Shown here piece after piece: positions 1 through 9,235 of a DNA stretch of 64,000 nucleotides. Within the stretch, counting starts at the first letter, position 1; each line of letters starts with the position of its first letter. Source of the stretch: Muribaculaceae bacterium (lineage in GTDB: Bacteria; Bacteroidota; Bacteroidia; Bacteroidales; Muribaculaceae); contig JAFLTW010000001.1 in assembly GCA_022509085.1 (NCBI GenBank), positions 186,001 to 250,000 on the forward strand, given 5' to 3'. Under the pieces are notes generated by a model. That model was given only the letters and a program-made list of their open reading frames with translations, was not told where the DNA came from and did no database searches. The position numbers and the translations under genes are program-made.

Positions 1-1
1 T

Positions 2-3000
2 CTCTGGCTTCCCCAAAAGTCTGAAGGACTGTTCGATGCCAACCATATTGAGCTCACGGGTCTTTCGGCAGATGTGGCGTTGCCACGCCTGAGCAACGAC
101 CTTACGGAAGTCGACCTTCGTCGCCTCTCATTCAACGAGAAGTCTGGGCTACAGGTCAAGGAAATCGGTGGCCTCTTCATCATTTCCCCCCAGGCAATCA
201 CGGTAGAAGATTTCAATGTGAGGCTTCCGCAGTCGGTAGTCAAGATTGCTAACCTGCGGCTGCCCATGGCGGCAATCAATGATTTCAAAAACTTCAACGG
301 CACTATACCGGTCTCCATCACCGAAAGCTCCGTTACACCGTCAAATCTTGCCGCTTTCTTTCCTCCGCTCTCATCGTTCGACACCACTTTCGGCATCGAA
401 CTGGGAGCCGCCATCTCCAAAGACAAAATCAGCGTCACATCCTTCCGGATTGGTGAACCTGACAATCTCACCCTTAATCTCAGCGGTGTGCTTACAGGCA
501 TCCTTGAGAAAGGGAAGTTGAATGCAGATATCGACAAACTCAGCGTTAAAGCCGCACCCGACTTTCTGCGTAAGCTTCCCGACTTTCTGAGCGGTTCAAC
601 CGGAAATGAGACCCTCACCGCTCTCCTTGCCGGGATCGGCGCGCTCAATCTGGATTTGGAGGGAAGATATGATATGGCTTCAGGAGAAATCGCACTCTCC
701 ACACTTGTCAACTCGGGAGCAGGCGATATTAAGATAAGCGGTAAGACCACGTTGCTGAGCTCATTGCTTAAGGGCGCTGTCTCGGTCGAGATTCCCTCTC
801 TTTCGCTCGCCCAACTCCTCCCCAAGCTCCCTTTGCAGGAGGTCTGCAGTGCGAATTTCGACATCGAAGGCGCCGTCAATCTGAAGGATTTGAAGTCTTC
901 ATCCGGCAGCCTGAATTTCTCGCTCGGCGAGATGCAGCTGCTTAATCGCACCATCACCGGTGTGGCCGGACAGGGCGCCAAAGATGGTGACCTTATTTCG
1001 CTCAATATTGTTGCCGACGACCCCAACCTTAACGGATCTATCGACGCGTCCGTTCTCCTCGCGGCACAAGAATCCCAATGGAATCTTGAGGCCCGTATAA
1101 ATGAATTCGACACTTACAGCGCAATGATAATGCAGAGTGCCGAAAAAGGTTACGATATCAAAGGCGATATCAAGGCGTTCGCCATAGGCAACAACATCGA
1201 CAACCTGACAGGAGAACTCACCCTTAGCAATTTCTACTGCCACAAATGGGAAGGGGAGACCCTAAACCTCGACCATCTGCGCCTGGCTTCCTCAATAGCA
1301 AATGACGGTGAGCGGCAGATAAGTCTCGAGAGCGAGATCCTTGATGCCGGGGTGTCGGGGGTGTTCACTCCCTCCGAAATCCCCTCCATGGCAAAGCGTA
1401 CCCTCGCCGGGGTGTTCCCTATGCTTTTCGAATATGACGGCCTACTTGGAACTGGAGGGGAGGGTTCGTTTATCATTGCAATCAAGAATGCGAAACCCCT
1501 GATAGACTTCTTCAGCCTCCCGGTGTTTCCCCTAACTGCCATCAACATCAAAGGAAGCTTTGACTCTGCCGGCGACCTCCTGACACTCAACACCGACATC
1601 CCATACATCCAGCAGGGGAAAAACAATCTGATCACAGACACGTATGTCGACGTGCGACTCAACGGGGAGCAACATAGCCTTTCCCTTAACGCCGGAACCA
1701 TTTATCCCACAAAAAAGGGGTTGCTGAAAATGGATCTTGACGTGGCCGGGAAAGACGGCGACTATAAAATTGCCCTTGACCTCAATAGAGGACGAAACGT
1801 TAAATTTGACGGACAAGTCGACCTCAGGCTCCATATGGAGAGAAACGAGGAACGACAACTGGTGCTCGACGTAAATTTCCTCCCCTCCACTCTTCACCTC
1901 AACGACACCGAGTGGAAACTCGAGGAGTCTGAAATCATCTATTCCCCCTCCGGACTCTGGGTAGACCAGTTTTGCGTGCGCCACGACCAGCAGTTTGTCC
2001 TTATCGACGGCACCAACCTTGCAGACGACACCGGACAGATTATGCTCCAGCTTGCCGATATCGACGTAGACTACGTTTTCGGGACTCTCAACATACCCCA
2101 CGTAACCTTCGGAGGCACAGCTACCGGAAAGGTGCTGGCCGAAAGAATTTTCAGCGGTAATCCAAATGTGCAGACCCTCGATTTCAATATCCACAATATG
2201 AGCTATAACGGTGCCGTCTTGGGCGACGGAGCCGTTAGCGGCCGTCTCGACCTCCCGGGTAAGATGGTTGCAATCGCCGCTAAAATCAAGGAGGGGAACC
2301 ACCTTGTGGCCGATGTAGACGGAGGCGTCTGGTTCGGACGCGATTCCCTATCCTTCAATTTTATAGCCGACAGCGTCAACATTGCCTTCATGCAGCCCTT
2401 CATGAGCGCTTTCTCTTCCGACGTGAAAGGCAGGGCTTCCGGTGAAGCTCTCCTGCATGGCACCTTCTCCGACATTGACATGACCGGCACCATCGTGGCC
2501 AACCATGTCGATATCCTTATCGACTACATAAATGCCCGCTACACGGGCAGCGACACGGTATATCTCTATCCCGGCCGGATTGAGATCCCCGACTTTCAGG
2601 TTAATGACAAGTATGGCAATACGGCTCTGGTGAACGGTACACTCAAACACCGGTATTTCCACGAACCGGAATTCAATTTCAGAATCACAGACATGCGGCA
2701 TCTCCTTGTCTACGACACCAACGCCAAAATCAATCCCCTCTGGTATGGCACCATCTTCGCCTCCGGAGCCGGCGAGATTGTCGGCGCTCCCGGTTATGTC
2801 GATATTGCCGCGGATGTCGTGACAGGCAGCGGAAGCGATTTCACATTCGTCCTCTCCGACCAGCAGGAAGCCGTTAAATCCCACTTCCTGACATTCTCCG
2901 ACCGCCGCAAGGCCGAGCGTGAGGCTCTCCAGCCTAAAGATACGGTGCCCGACTTCCTCGCGCGGTTCCGCAAACAGCAGTCGGCCGACCATGGCGACTC

Positions 3001-4027
3001 AGATATCTTCTCCATGGATTTCAGGGTCTCGGTTACCGACGGTATCAAATTCAACCTGGTGATGGACCCCATTGCAGGCGACAAGATCACAGCCTTCGGA
3101 GACGGGGCTATGACACTGGCCTACACTTCGCTCACCGACGAGCTGAGACTATACGGGAAGTATATTCTCGATAAAGGCACCTATAATTTCTCCCTGCAAG
3201 ACATAATCCTGAAGGATTTCACCATCAAACCGGGAAGCTCCATTGCCTTCACCGGTGACCCCTATACAGGAATCCTGGACATTACGGCCGCATATAGGGT
3301 CAACACCAACCTCACGGAACTCGACCAGAGCTTTGCCAACGACAGGGAACTCAACCGCACCAGTGTCCCCGTCGAGGCTCTGCTTAAGGTAACTGGACCG
3401 CTCACCACACCCAACATTGGCTTTGACATCGAGCTCCCGACCGTCACCGAGGAGACTGCTCAGAAAGTAAGAAGCATAATTTCTACCGACGATATGATGA
3501 GCCGTCAGGTGCTCTACCTCGTGGCCCTCAATAAATTCTACTCTCCGGAATACATGTCTACCACAAATTCCGGCGGTGAATGGGCCTCCATAGCCAGCTC
3601 CACTCTCTCTTCCCAAATCCAGAACGTGATAGGCCAGCTCACCGACAAGTTCACCCTCGCTCCATCCATACGAACCGATAAGGGTGACTTCTCCGATGTG
3701 GAATTCGATGTTGCGCTCAGTTCCCAGCTCTTCAACAACCGCCTGCTGCTCAACGGCAACCTCGGCTACCGCGACCCGTCAAACTCCAGCACTACTTTCG
3801 TGGGAGACTTCGACCTGGAATACCTCCTCAATAGGAAGGGGACGTGGCGGCTCAAGGCCTACAACCACTTCAACGACCAGAACTATTACCTCAAGTCTGC
3901 ACTCACCACGCAGGGCATCGGCATAGTATGGCGCAAGGATTTCGGTAGGCCGAAAAAAGACCGCAAACCCGTAGCCGAAGAGGTGGAAATCCAACTCCCC
4001 GAAGCAGTTATTAAGGAAACTGAATAA
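2..4027 (+). CDS. TamB-like translocation/assembly module protein (DUF490), 5' end outside window
   Basis: The frame is open from the left edge, so the start lies upstream and at least 1341 residues are present. The protein is a very long series of beta-rich repeats with alternating hydrophobic residues. The last roughly 350 residues have the TamB/DUF490 look: a stretch on filling in a DKGTYNF-type strand, then LKDFTIKPGSS and a C-terminal barrel-like end (FNNRLLLNGNLGYRD). TamB-family proteins span the periplasm from the inner membrane and, with a BamA-family partner, help in outer-membrane protein assembly or lipid transport. This is family knowledge. No partner gene is visible here. An in-frame GTG at 74 is only an artefact start because homologous-looking sequence continues upstream of it. 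A hairpin terminator follows at 4055. Confidence 0.85.
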   Translation, partial: LWLPQKSEGLFDANHIELTGLSADVALPRLSNDLTEVDLRRLSFNEKSGLQVKEIGGLFIISPQAITVEDFNVRLPQSVVKIANLRLPMAAINDFKNFNGTIPVSITESSVTPSNLAAFFPPLSSFDTTFGIELGAAISKDKISVTSFRIGEPDNLTLNLSGVLTGILEKGKLNADIDKLSVKAAPDFLRKLPDFLSGSTGNETLTALLAGIGALNLDLEGRYDMASGEIALSTLVNSGAGDIKISGKTTLLSSLLKGAVSVEIPSLSLAQLLPKLPLQEVCSANFDIEGAVNLKDLKSSSGSLNFSLGEMQLLNRTITGVAGQGAKDGDLISLNIVADDPNLNGSIDASVLLAAQESQWNLEARINEFDTYSAMIMQSAEKGYDIKGDIKAFAIGNNIDNLTGELTLSNFYCHKWEGETLNLDHLRLASSIANDGERQISLESEILDAGVSGVFTPSEIPSMAKRTLAGVFPMLFEYDGLLGTGGEGSFIIAIKNAKPLIDFFSLPVFPLTAINIKGSFDSAGDLLTLNTDIPYIQQGKNNLITDTYVDVRLNGEQHSLSLNAGTIYPTKKGLLKMDLDVAGKDGDYKIALDLNRGRNVKFDGQVDLRLHMERNEERQLVLDVNFLPSTLHLNDTEWKLEESEIIYSPSGLWVDQFCVRHDQQFVLIDGTNLADDTGQIMLQLADIDVDYVFGTLNIPHVTFGGTATGKVLAERIFSGNPNVQTLDFNIHNMSYNGAVLGDGAVSGRLDLPGKMVAIAAKIKEGNHLVADVDGGVWFGRDSLSFNFIADSVNIAFMQPFMSAFSSDVKGRASGEALLHGTFSDIDMTGTIVANHVDILIDYINARYTGSDTVYLYPGRIEIPDFQVNDKYGNTALVNGTLKHRYFHEPEFNFRITDMRHLLVYDTNAKINPLWYGTIFASGAGEIVGAPGYVDIAADVVTGSGSDFTFVLSDQQEAVKSHFLTFSDRRKAEREALQPKDTVPDFLARFRKQQSADHGDSDIFSMDFRVSVTDGIKFNLVMDPIAGDKITAFGDGAMTLAYTSLTDELRLYGKYILDKGTYNFSLQDIILKDFTIKPGSSIAFTGDPYTGILDITAAYRVNTNLTELDQSFANDRELNRTSVPVEALLKVTGPLTTPNIGFDIELPTVTEETAQKVRSIISTDDMMSRQVLYLVALNKFYSPEYMSTTNSGGEWASIASSTLSSQIQNVIGQLTDKFTLAPSIRTDKGDFSDVEFDVALSSQLFNNRLLLNGNLGYRDPSNSSTTFVGDFDLEYLLNRKGTWRLKAYNHFNDQNYYLKSALTTQGIGIVWRKDFGRPKKDRKPVAEEVEIQLPEAVIKETE

Positions 4028-4054
4028 GAGTTTTCAATGATTATGAACATAACA

Positions 4055-4091
4055 GGAGGCCGAAATATTCCGGCCTCCCGTCTATTTTTTT
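4055..4091 (+). terminator. Rho-independent terminator after the TamB-like gene
   Basis: An 8-bp GC-rich stem (GGAGGCCG at 4055-4062, CGGCCTCC at 4071-4078) with an 8-base loop is followed by a T-rich run to 4091. It lies between the convergent TamB-like and prs genes and probably serves the plus strand mainly. Confidence 0.8.
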
Positions 4092-4106
4092 GATTTCCCT
4101 GTTATC

Positions 4107-5057
4107 TCAGAATTTCTTGAAAAGATACTGGGAAGAAATCGACTGGTTGTTGTGTATTCTCCTGATGGTGTCGGCAAACAGTTTTGCAATGGGAAGCACC
4201 ACGGCTTTCGGATTCTCCTTGCCGTAGGGTATGGAGTCGGTGAAGATTATCTCCGTGAGCTTGCTCTGCTTCACGCGGTCGGTGGCAGGGTCGCTCATCA
4301 CGGCGTGGCTGCACAGTGCCCTTACCGTCTTAGCGCCCTTATCTATGAGCAGGTCGGCGGCTTTCGTGATGGTGCCGGCCGTATCGGAAATATCATCGAT
4401 GAGTATCACGTTCTTGTCTTGAACGTCGCCAATCACGGTCATCGTCTCCACTACGTTGGCCTTTGCGCGCTGCTTGTGGCAAAGCACGAGAGGCACGTCG
4501 AAATACTTGGCATACGAGTTGGCTCTCTTTGCGCCACCCGCATCGGGCGATGCAATCACCATATCCGGAATGTGCAGGCTCTCAATGTAAGGGATAAAGA
4601 CGGAGGAGGCATAGAGATGGTCGACCGGTACATTGAAAAATCCCTGTATCTGGTCTGCATGAAGATCCATCGTTATCAGGCGGTCTATCCCCGCCACACT
4701 CAGCAGGTCGGCCACCAGCTTTGCGGCGATGGACACGCGGGGCTTGTCTTTACGGTCCTGCCGCGCCCAACCGAAGTAGGGAATTACGGCTACGATGGTG
4801 GCTGCCGATGCACGCTTGGCCGCGTCGACCATCAGTAGGAGCTCCATCAGGTTGTCGCTGTTGGGAAATGTCGACTGCACAAGATATACTTCAGCGCCTC
4901 GTATCGACTCCTCGAAACATACTTCGAATTCTCCGTCGGCGAAATGCTCGATCTTCATCTTGCCAAGCTCGATACCCAAGTCCTTACAGATGGCCTCGCC
5001 CAGATAGTGACTCTTGGTGCCTGCAAAAACTTTGATCGGCGGTAAATAACTGCTCAT
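4107..5057 (-). CDS. prs: Ribose-phosphate pyrophosphokinase
   Basis: At 316 residues this is the usual length for class I PRPP synthetase, which makes 5-phosphoribosyl-1-pyrophosphate from ribose-5-phosphate and ATP for purine, pyrimidine, His, Trp and NAD synthesis. Visible motifs are the ATP-binding PYFGWARQDRK segment near residue 95, the MDLHADQIQGFF metal/ATP loop near 130, and the PRPP-binding loop VILIDDISDTAGTI near 220. The ATG start gives the standard N-terminus (IKVFAGTKSHYLGEAI). It starts 19 bases downstream of the GH13 gene on the same strand, so the two may be cotranscribed. Confidence 0.97.
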   Translation of the reverse strand: MSSYLPPIKVFAGTKSHYLGEAICKDLGIELGKMKIEHFADGEFEVCFEESIRGAEVYLVQSTFPNSDNLMELLLMVDAAKRASAATIVAVIPYFGWARQDRKDKPRVSIAAKLVADLLSVAGIDRLITMDLHADQIQGFFNVPVDHLYASSVFIPYIESLHIPDMVIASPDAGGAKRANSYAKYFDVPLVLCHKQRAKANVVETMTVIGDVQDKNVILIDDISDTAGTITKAADLLIDKGAKTVRALCSHAVMSDPATDRVKQSKLTEIIFTDSIPYGKENPKAVVLPIAKLFADTIRRIHNNQSISSQYLFKKF

Positions 5058-5076
5058 GATAGAATTTAAGATTAGA

Positions 5077-6837
5077 TTATTTTGGGTTTAAAGGTTTTTC
5101 TATAGCTTTTAAAGGTATTATTAAAGCGTCGGAGGCACCTGTCTGCAATGCCACAGGCACTCCTTTCCTTAACGTTATTTTATGCCGGTTGCCCCACAGC
5201 AGGTCTTCCGTCGTGAATTCTCCCTCCTTGATTCCGGCCATTTCAAACGCAAGGTCGGGGATATTGACCTTGATTCTGCGTTCCTCTCTCGAGAAGTTGG
5301 CAACGAGCAGCAACACTTCGTCGCCGTGATATCGCAGCCAGCAATATATGGAATGCGGGTCAAAGTCCGGGTTCTGCAGATTCACATACATGAGGTCGAA
5401 AAATCCACCCTCCCTTAACGCATCATTGTCATTGCAGAGATGCAGAGCACGGGTGTAAAGCTCCCGCAGCCATTTCTCATGCTGGGTAAGCTTAGAGACT
5501 CCGGGGTTGCCGCCGGCATACCACCGGCGAAGCGTGTCCAGGCTCCAATAATCGAAGATGGTGGTGCGGTGGTTGTGGCCGGCAAATCCTTCGTTTTCCT
5601 CACCGCGCTCACCGAGCTCCTGCCCGTAATATATCAGATACGGTCCGCGGCTCATCATCGCTGATACGACCAGATAAGGCACTACTCTCGCGGGGTCTCC
5701 GGCAAATTCAGTGGAGGCAAACCTCACTTCATCATGGTTCTCGAGGAAGTTGAGCATGCTGTCGCCGATGCCGTCCACTGCCTTCCAACAGTCTGTAAGC
5801 CTGGCCGCCGATACGTTGTGCCGCTCTATCCCTACCAGGGTGTCGTAGAGATTCACTTTGTCGTAGAGATAATCGAAATGTCCGTATTCAAGAAACGGTC
5901 GGTATAACCCTATGTCGTATATTTCTCCGATGAAAAACACGCCGGGATAATCTCTCTTCACTTGAGGAATCACCCAGTTCCAGAACGGCAGGGGCACCAT
6001 GAACACCATGTCGCAACGGAATCCGTCAACTCCGAGCGAGGCCCAGTAGCGGAGAATATGTAGCATCTTCAGCCACGTGTCGGGCACAGGCTCATAATGC
6101 TCCGAACCGTCTCCGTAGTCGCGTCCGTAATTGAGTTTTACGGTCTCATACCAGTCGTTTTCTCCACAGAAGGCCGAAAAGCAGTCGTTTCCGGTAGCCT
6201 TGGCCGGAAATTCCACGTATGGACCCTTCTCTGCCATCAGATTGATGGCAGGGGAGAAAAGTTGGTTGGGAATATAGTAGTAATTGTTGTCTCGCTTGTA
6301 GAAGCAGGTGGTGTCGTCGGTGGCTCCGAAGTCGCTGATTCCTTCCGGCGCCTTGTCTGAATGATAACGGCGCGCGGTGTGGTTGGGCACGAAGTCAATC
6401 ACCACCTTCAGTCCCTCCTTGTGTATTCTCTTTACGGCGTTTCTGAATTCATCAAGTCGCCTGTCGATATCTACGGCAAGTGCCGGATTTACGTCATAGT
6501 AATCCTTGATGGCATATGGCGATCCCGCCTCTCCCTTCAATACCGCCGGATGGTCCGGCTCTATTCCATAGGCAGAAAAGTCGGTCTTTGTGGCGTGCTC
6601 TATCACGCCGGTCAACCATAGTGTATTCAGGCCAAGCGATTTCAATCCGCGAAGCAGTTTGGGGGTAAGGTCGTTGAACTTGCCTGATCCGTTTCTCTCC
6701 AGCGAACCCCAAGGCTCCGGATTTTCTCGGGTATTGGTAAGAATGCGGGGGAAAAACTGGTAGACAATCAATCGCTCGTTCCTTTCAGAGCGGGAATCGA
6801 GTTGGTCTTTTGATTGATTTTCAATTCTGTTGGCCAT
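5077..6837 (-). CDS. GH13 alpha-amylase-family enzyme, probably cytoplasmic
   Basis: This is a 586-residue GH13 TIM-barrel glycosidase or transglycosidase. The four conserved regions are present: DFVPNH (about residue 150), GFRCDMV with nucleophile Asp about 276, FFIGEIYD with acid/base Glu about 305, and FLENHDE with the third Asp about 369. No signal peptide is seen, so it probably acts on cytosolic maltodextrin, glycogen or a related alpha-glucan; the exact substrate cannot be read from sequence. The longer reading frame starts at a TTG at 6849, but the ATG at 6837 is preferred. A -7/-33 promoter lies just upstream at 6867-6896. Confidence 0.88.
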   Translation of the reverse strand: MANRIENQSKDQLDSRSERNERLIVYQFFPRILTNTRENPEPWGSLERNGSGKFNDLTPKLLRGLKSLGLNTLWLTGVIEHATKTDFSAYGIEPDHPAVLKGEAGSPYAIKDYYDVNPALAVDIDRRLDEFRNAVKRIHKEGLKVVIDFVPNHTARRYHSDKAPEGISDFGATDDTTCFYKRDNNYYYIPNQLFSPAINLMAEKGPYVEFPAKATGNDCFSAFCGENDWYETVKLNYGRDYGDGSEHYEPVPDTWLKMLHILRYWASLGVDGFRCDMVFMVPLPFWNWVIPQVKRDYPGVFFIGEIYDIGLYRPFLEYGHFDYLYDKVNLYDTLVGIERHNVSAARLTDCWKAVDGIGDSMLNFLENHDEVRFASTEFAGDPARVVPYLVVSAMMSRGPYLIYYGQELGERGEENEGFAGHNHRTTIFDYWSLDTLRRWYAGGNPGVSKLTQHEKWLRELYTRALHLCNDNDALREGGFFDLMYVNLQNPDFDPHSIYCWLRYHGDEVLLLVANFSREERRIKVNIPDLAFEMAGIKEGEFTTEDLLWGNRHKITLRKGVPVALQTGASDALIIPLKAIEKPLNPK

Positions 6838-6866
6838 TGGAGGGCTCAAGAATGTCTATTATGATG

Positions 6867-6896
6867 CAAAGTTAAGAAAAAAAATGAAGTTTCAAA
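6867..6896 (-). promoter_or_regulatory. Putative Bacteroidales promoter for the GH13 gene
   Basis: Read on the minus strand, a -7 element TAACTTTG (6874-6867) matches TAnnTTTG exactly, with TTTG (6896-6893) 18 bases upstream. The spacing is slightly shorter than the usual 19-21. It leads to the ATG at 6837 with a leader of roughly 25 bases. The element is interleaved with the terminator of the preceding gene. Confidence 0.55.
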
Positions 6897-6907
6897 AGAA
6901 ACTTCAT
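6877..6907 (-). terminator. Perfect hairpin terminator after isochorismate synthase
   Basis: A perfect 10-bp stem (6884-6893 with 6898-6907, loop of four A on the plus strand) is followed on the minus strand by a run of eight T. It begins 10 bases after the stop codon of the isochorismate synthase gene. Confidence 0.9.
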
Positions 6908-6916
6908 GCTAAATTA

Positions 6917-7900
6917 TCACAATATTGAGGCTATTGTGGCCAGTTTTCTTCGTGTCTCCTCCCATTCTGCCTTGGCATCAGAGAGTGATGTGATCCCTCC
7001 TCCGGCAAAGGCTACACCCTCCGTTGCTGTAGGCATCCATAGACACCGGAGCATTACGTGGAGCCGGAAATCTCCAGAAGGTTCTATCAGTCCGAACCAT
7101 CCGCCATACAAGGCTCTGTCTCCCTCCGCTCTGCGTATCATTTCTATCGCATCTTCCTTGGGATATCCCGCCAATGCCGGTGTGGGGGAGAGGTTTCTTG
7201 CCAACTGATATGTCTGTGAGGGGTCAATAGAGGTCGAGTCGGCTGTCAGTGTTGTCTTCAGGTGCTCTATCCTTCCGGCTCTATGCGTTTCCGGTCCCTT
7301 TTCGTCACACTGCAGCCCATGACTCTTGAACACACTGGTGATATATCTTGCCACAATTTCCTGTTCCATCCGGTTTTTAGTATCCCACTCCTCGGCTGTG
7401 CCTGCCAGACGGGTTCCTGCCAGTGCCACGGATACCAGTTTACCTTTTTTATTTTCCAGAAGCAGCTCGGGAGAAGCCCCGATCCATGTGCCCAGTTCCC
7501 GGGTGCTCAAAACGAAAACATAGGCCTCAGGATAAGCCGTGCATAGGTCTTTAAACAGTGTGTTGATATTCTTTGTTGTGGTAACCTTGACCCTGCGTGA
7601 GGCCACAATCTTCTTTTGCGTGTCGCCGGCTAAGCAGCTCTTTATGTCGGCAATATACGATGCATATTCCTCTTCGGTGGCAAAACTGAAATTGTATTCT
7701 TTTCTGTTTTCCAGGAATATATCGTCTGGAATGCTTGAAAGGGTTCCTGCCACCGGGTATTGTAGCGCTTCCTCATCGGGACTGAAGGGTGCCACTGCCA
7801 CTCGGAGAGGTCCTTCACCGAATGTTGTTTCCGAGGGGGCGCCAAGCTCATAAATCTGAGGCAGGGATGCGTTGGGCAGCCTGCAAGCAAATACGTTCAT
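6917..7900 (-). CDS. menF: Isochorismate synthase (menaquinone pathway type)
   Basis: This is a 327-residue chorismate-binding enzyme that converts chorismate to isochorismate, the first step of menaquinone synthesis. Motifs of the anthranilate/isochorismate synthase fold are clear: GASPELLL, ALAGTRLAGT, a KNRMEQEIV helix, LSPTPALAGYPK and RALYGGWFGLI. A longer open frame runs back to 8293, but that part is a shadow of the MFS gene. The ATG at 7900 overlaps the MFS stop as ATGA, which suggests translational coupling. No menD, menB or menC is adjacent, so assignment to menaquinone rather than siderophore synthesis rests on the short single-domain form and the phylum. It ends at a strong terminator. 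Confidence 0.88.
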   Translation of the reverse strand: MNVFACRLPNASLPQIYELGAPSETTFGEGPLRVAVAPFSPDEEALQYPVAGTLSSIPDDIFLENRKEYNFSFATEEEYASYIADIKSCLAGDTQKKIVASRRVKVTTTKNINTLFKDLCTAYPEAYVFVLSTRELGTWIGASPELLLENKKGKLVSVALAGTRLAGTAEEWDTKNRMEQEIVARYITSVFKSHGLQCDEKGPETHRAGRIEHLKTTLTADSTSIDPSQTYQLARNLSPTPALAGYPKEDAIEMIRRAEGDRALYGGWFGLIEPSGDFRLHVMLRCLWMPTATEGVAFAGGGITSLSDAKAEWEETRRKLATIASIL

Positions 7901-9207
7901 TCCTTTAGCGTTGGCCGCACCCGAGCCACAGCAAGAAATGTGGCGCCGCATGTGAGCATAATGAAACTGAAAAACAGTATGTATCCGGCCTGACTCATCA
8001 CTATGATGTCGCCAAACCTGGAACAGAGATTGAATATCCATCCTGCAAACATCCCCGGGATCATCATTCCCAAAGCCATGAAGGCCGTGCAGAAGGCATA
8101 ATGCGAGGTCTGGCTCTCTCCGGCACTGAAATACATCAGATAGAGCATGAAGGCTGTAAATCCGAATCCGTAACCAAACTGCTCTATGGCCAGCCCGGTG
8201 CAGATTACAGTATAGCTCTGCGGTTGGTAAAGAGCGAACAGGCAGTAGACGGCGCATGGGAGGGTCAGGGCCAAGGCCATGGGCCATAACCATCGCTTCA
8301 AGCCTCCGGCTGCAATCGCTATACCGCCTACTATACCGCCCGCAAGCAGTGCGATTACCCCTACCGTTCCGTTCACAAACCCTACCTCGGCCGTCGAGAG
8401 TCCGAGGCCTCCGTTGGCCGTGGAGTCAAGCAGGAACGGCTGCACGAGTTTGAGACACAAGGCTTCGGGAAGCCTGTAAAGCAGCATGAACGCTATCGCA
8501 ACCCATATGTGCTTTTTGGCGAAGAAGGTTACGAAGGTCTTGGCGAAGTCTCCGATAATCTTTCTGGAAGTAACTCCTGCTACGGGTGCGTCCCTGCGGG
8601 GTTTCGGCATTATGAAGGCGTCCCAAAGGAATACCAGGAGAAAGAAACCGGAGAGTAGGAAAAACGTTGTTGCCCATGCCCGAGACACTTCTCCATAGTG
8701 CTTTTCGAGCATTCCGGCTACGATGACTACGCCTCCTTGTCCCAACACACTGGCAATCCTGTAGAATGTCGACCTGACGCCTACATAGGCGGCCTGCTGC
8801 CTGTCGTCGAGGGCCATCATGTAATATCCGTCGGCCGCGATGTCGTGGGTTGCCGAGAAGAAGGCCATAAACCAGAATACAATCAGCGTAGAGGTAAAAG
8901 CGTTTCCTCCAAGCAGAAGGCAGCCCGTAAGTGCCATGGAGACGCAGATAAGGATCTGCATGCAGAGAGTCCACCAGCGTTTGGTGCGCACAAGGTCGAT
9001 GAAGGGACTCCAGAAGGGCTTTACCACCCATGGCAGGTATAGCAGACCCGTGTAGAAGGCCATCTTGTCGGCAGGCACCCCCATATTGGTATACATTATC
9101 ACAGTCAATACGTTGACGGCGAAGTAGGGAAGCCCCTCTGCTATATAGACAGTAGGAATCCAGCCCCATGGCCTGGCTTTAAATGCATTGGCAGGGGCTG
9201 GATTCAT
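7897..9207 (-). CDS. AmpG-like major facilitator superfamily transporter
   Basis: This 436-residue protein has about 12 hydrophobic segments. Its N-terminus (WGWIPTVYIAEGLPYFAVN) and the segment PWVVKPFWSPFID match the AmpG/MFS_1 group common in Bacteroidales. AmpG proteins import anhydro-muropeptides in Proteobacteria; in Bacteroidales the substrate is mostly unproven. It sits 28 bases after the M13 peptidase gene, and its stop overlaps the start of isochorismate synthase by four bases. Family identity is good; the transported compound is not known. Confidence 0.85.
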   Translation of the reverse strand: MNPAPANAFKARPWGWIPTVYIAEGLPYFAVNVLTVIMYTNMGVPADKMAFYTGLLYLPWVVKPFWSPFIDLVRTKRWWTLCMQILICVSMALTGCLLLGGNAFTSTLIVFWFMAFFSATHDIAADGYYMMALDDRQQAAYVGVRSTFYRIASVLGQGGVVIVAGMLEKHYGEVSRAWATTFFLLSGFFLLVFLWDAFIMPKPRRDAPVAGVTSRKIIGDFAKTFVTFFAKKHIWVAIAFMLLYRLPEALCLKLVQPFLLDSTANGGLGLSTAEVGFVNGTVGVIALLAGGIVGGIAIAAGGLKRWLWPMALALTLPCAVYCLFALYQPQSYTVICTGLAIEQFGYGFGFTAFMLYLMYFSAGESQTSHYAFCTAFMALGMMIPGMFAGWIFNLCSRFGDIIVMSQAGYILFFSFIMLTCGATFLAVARVRPTLKE

Positions 9208-9235
9208 ATTTTTTATATTACGTAATTATATAATC

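Noticed and set aside
7901-8293. A 131-codon N-terminal extension of isochorismate synthase
   Set aside because: The extension is a shadow of the MFS gene; the ATG overlapping the MFS stop fits better.
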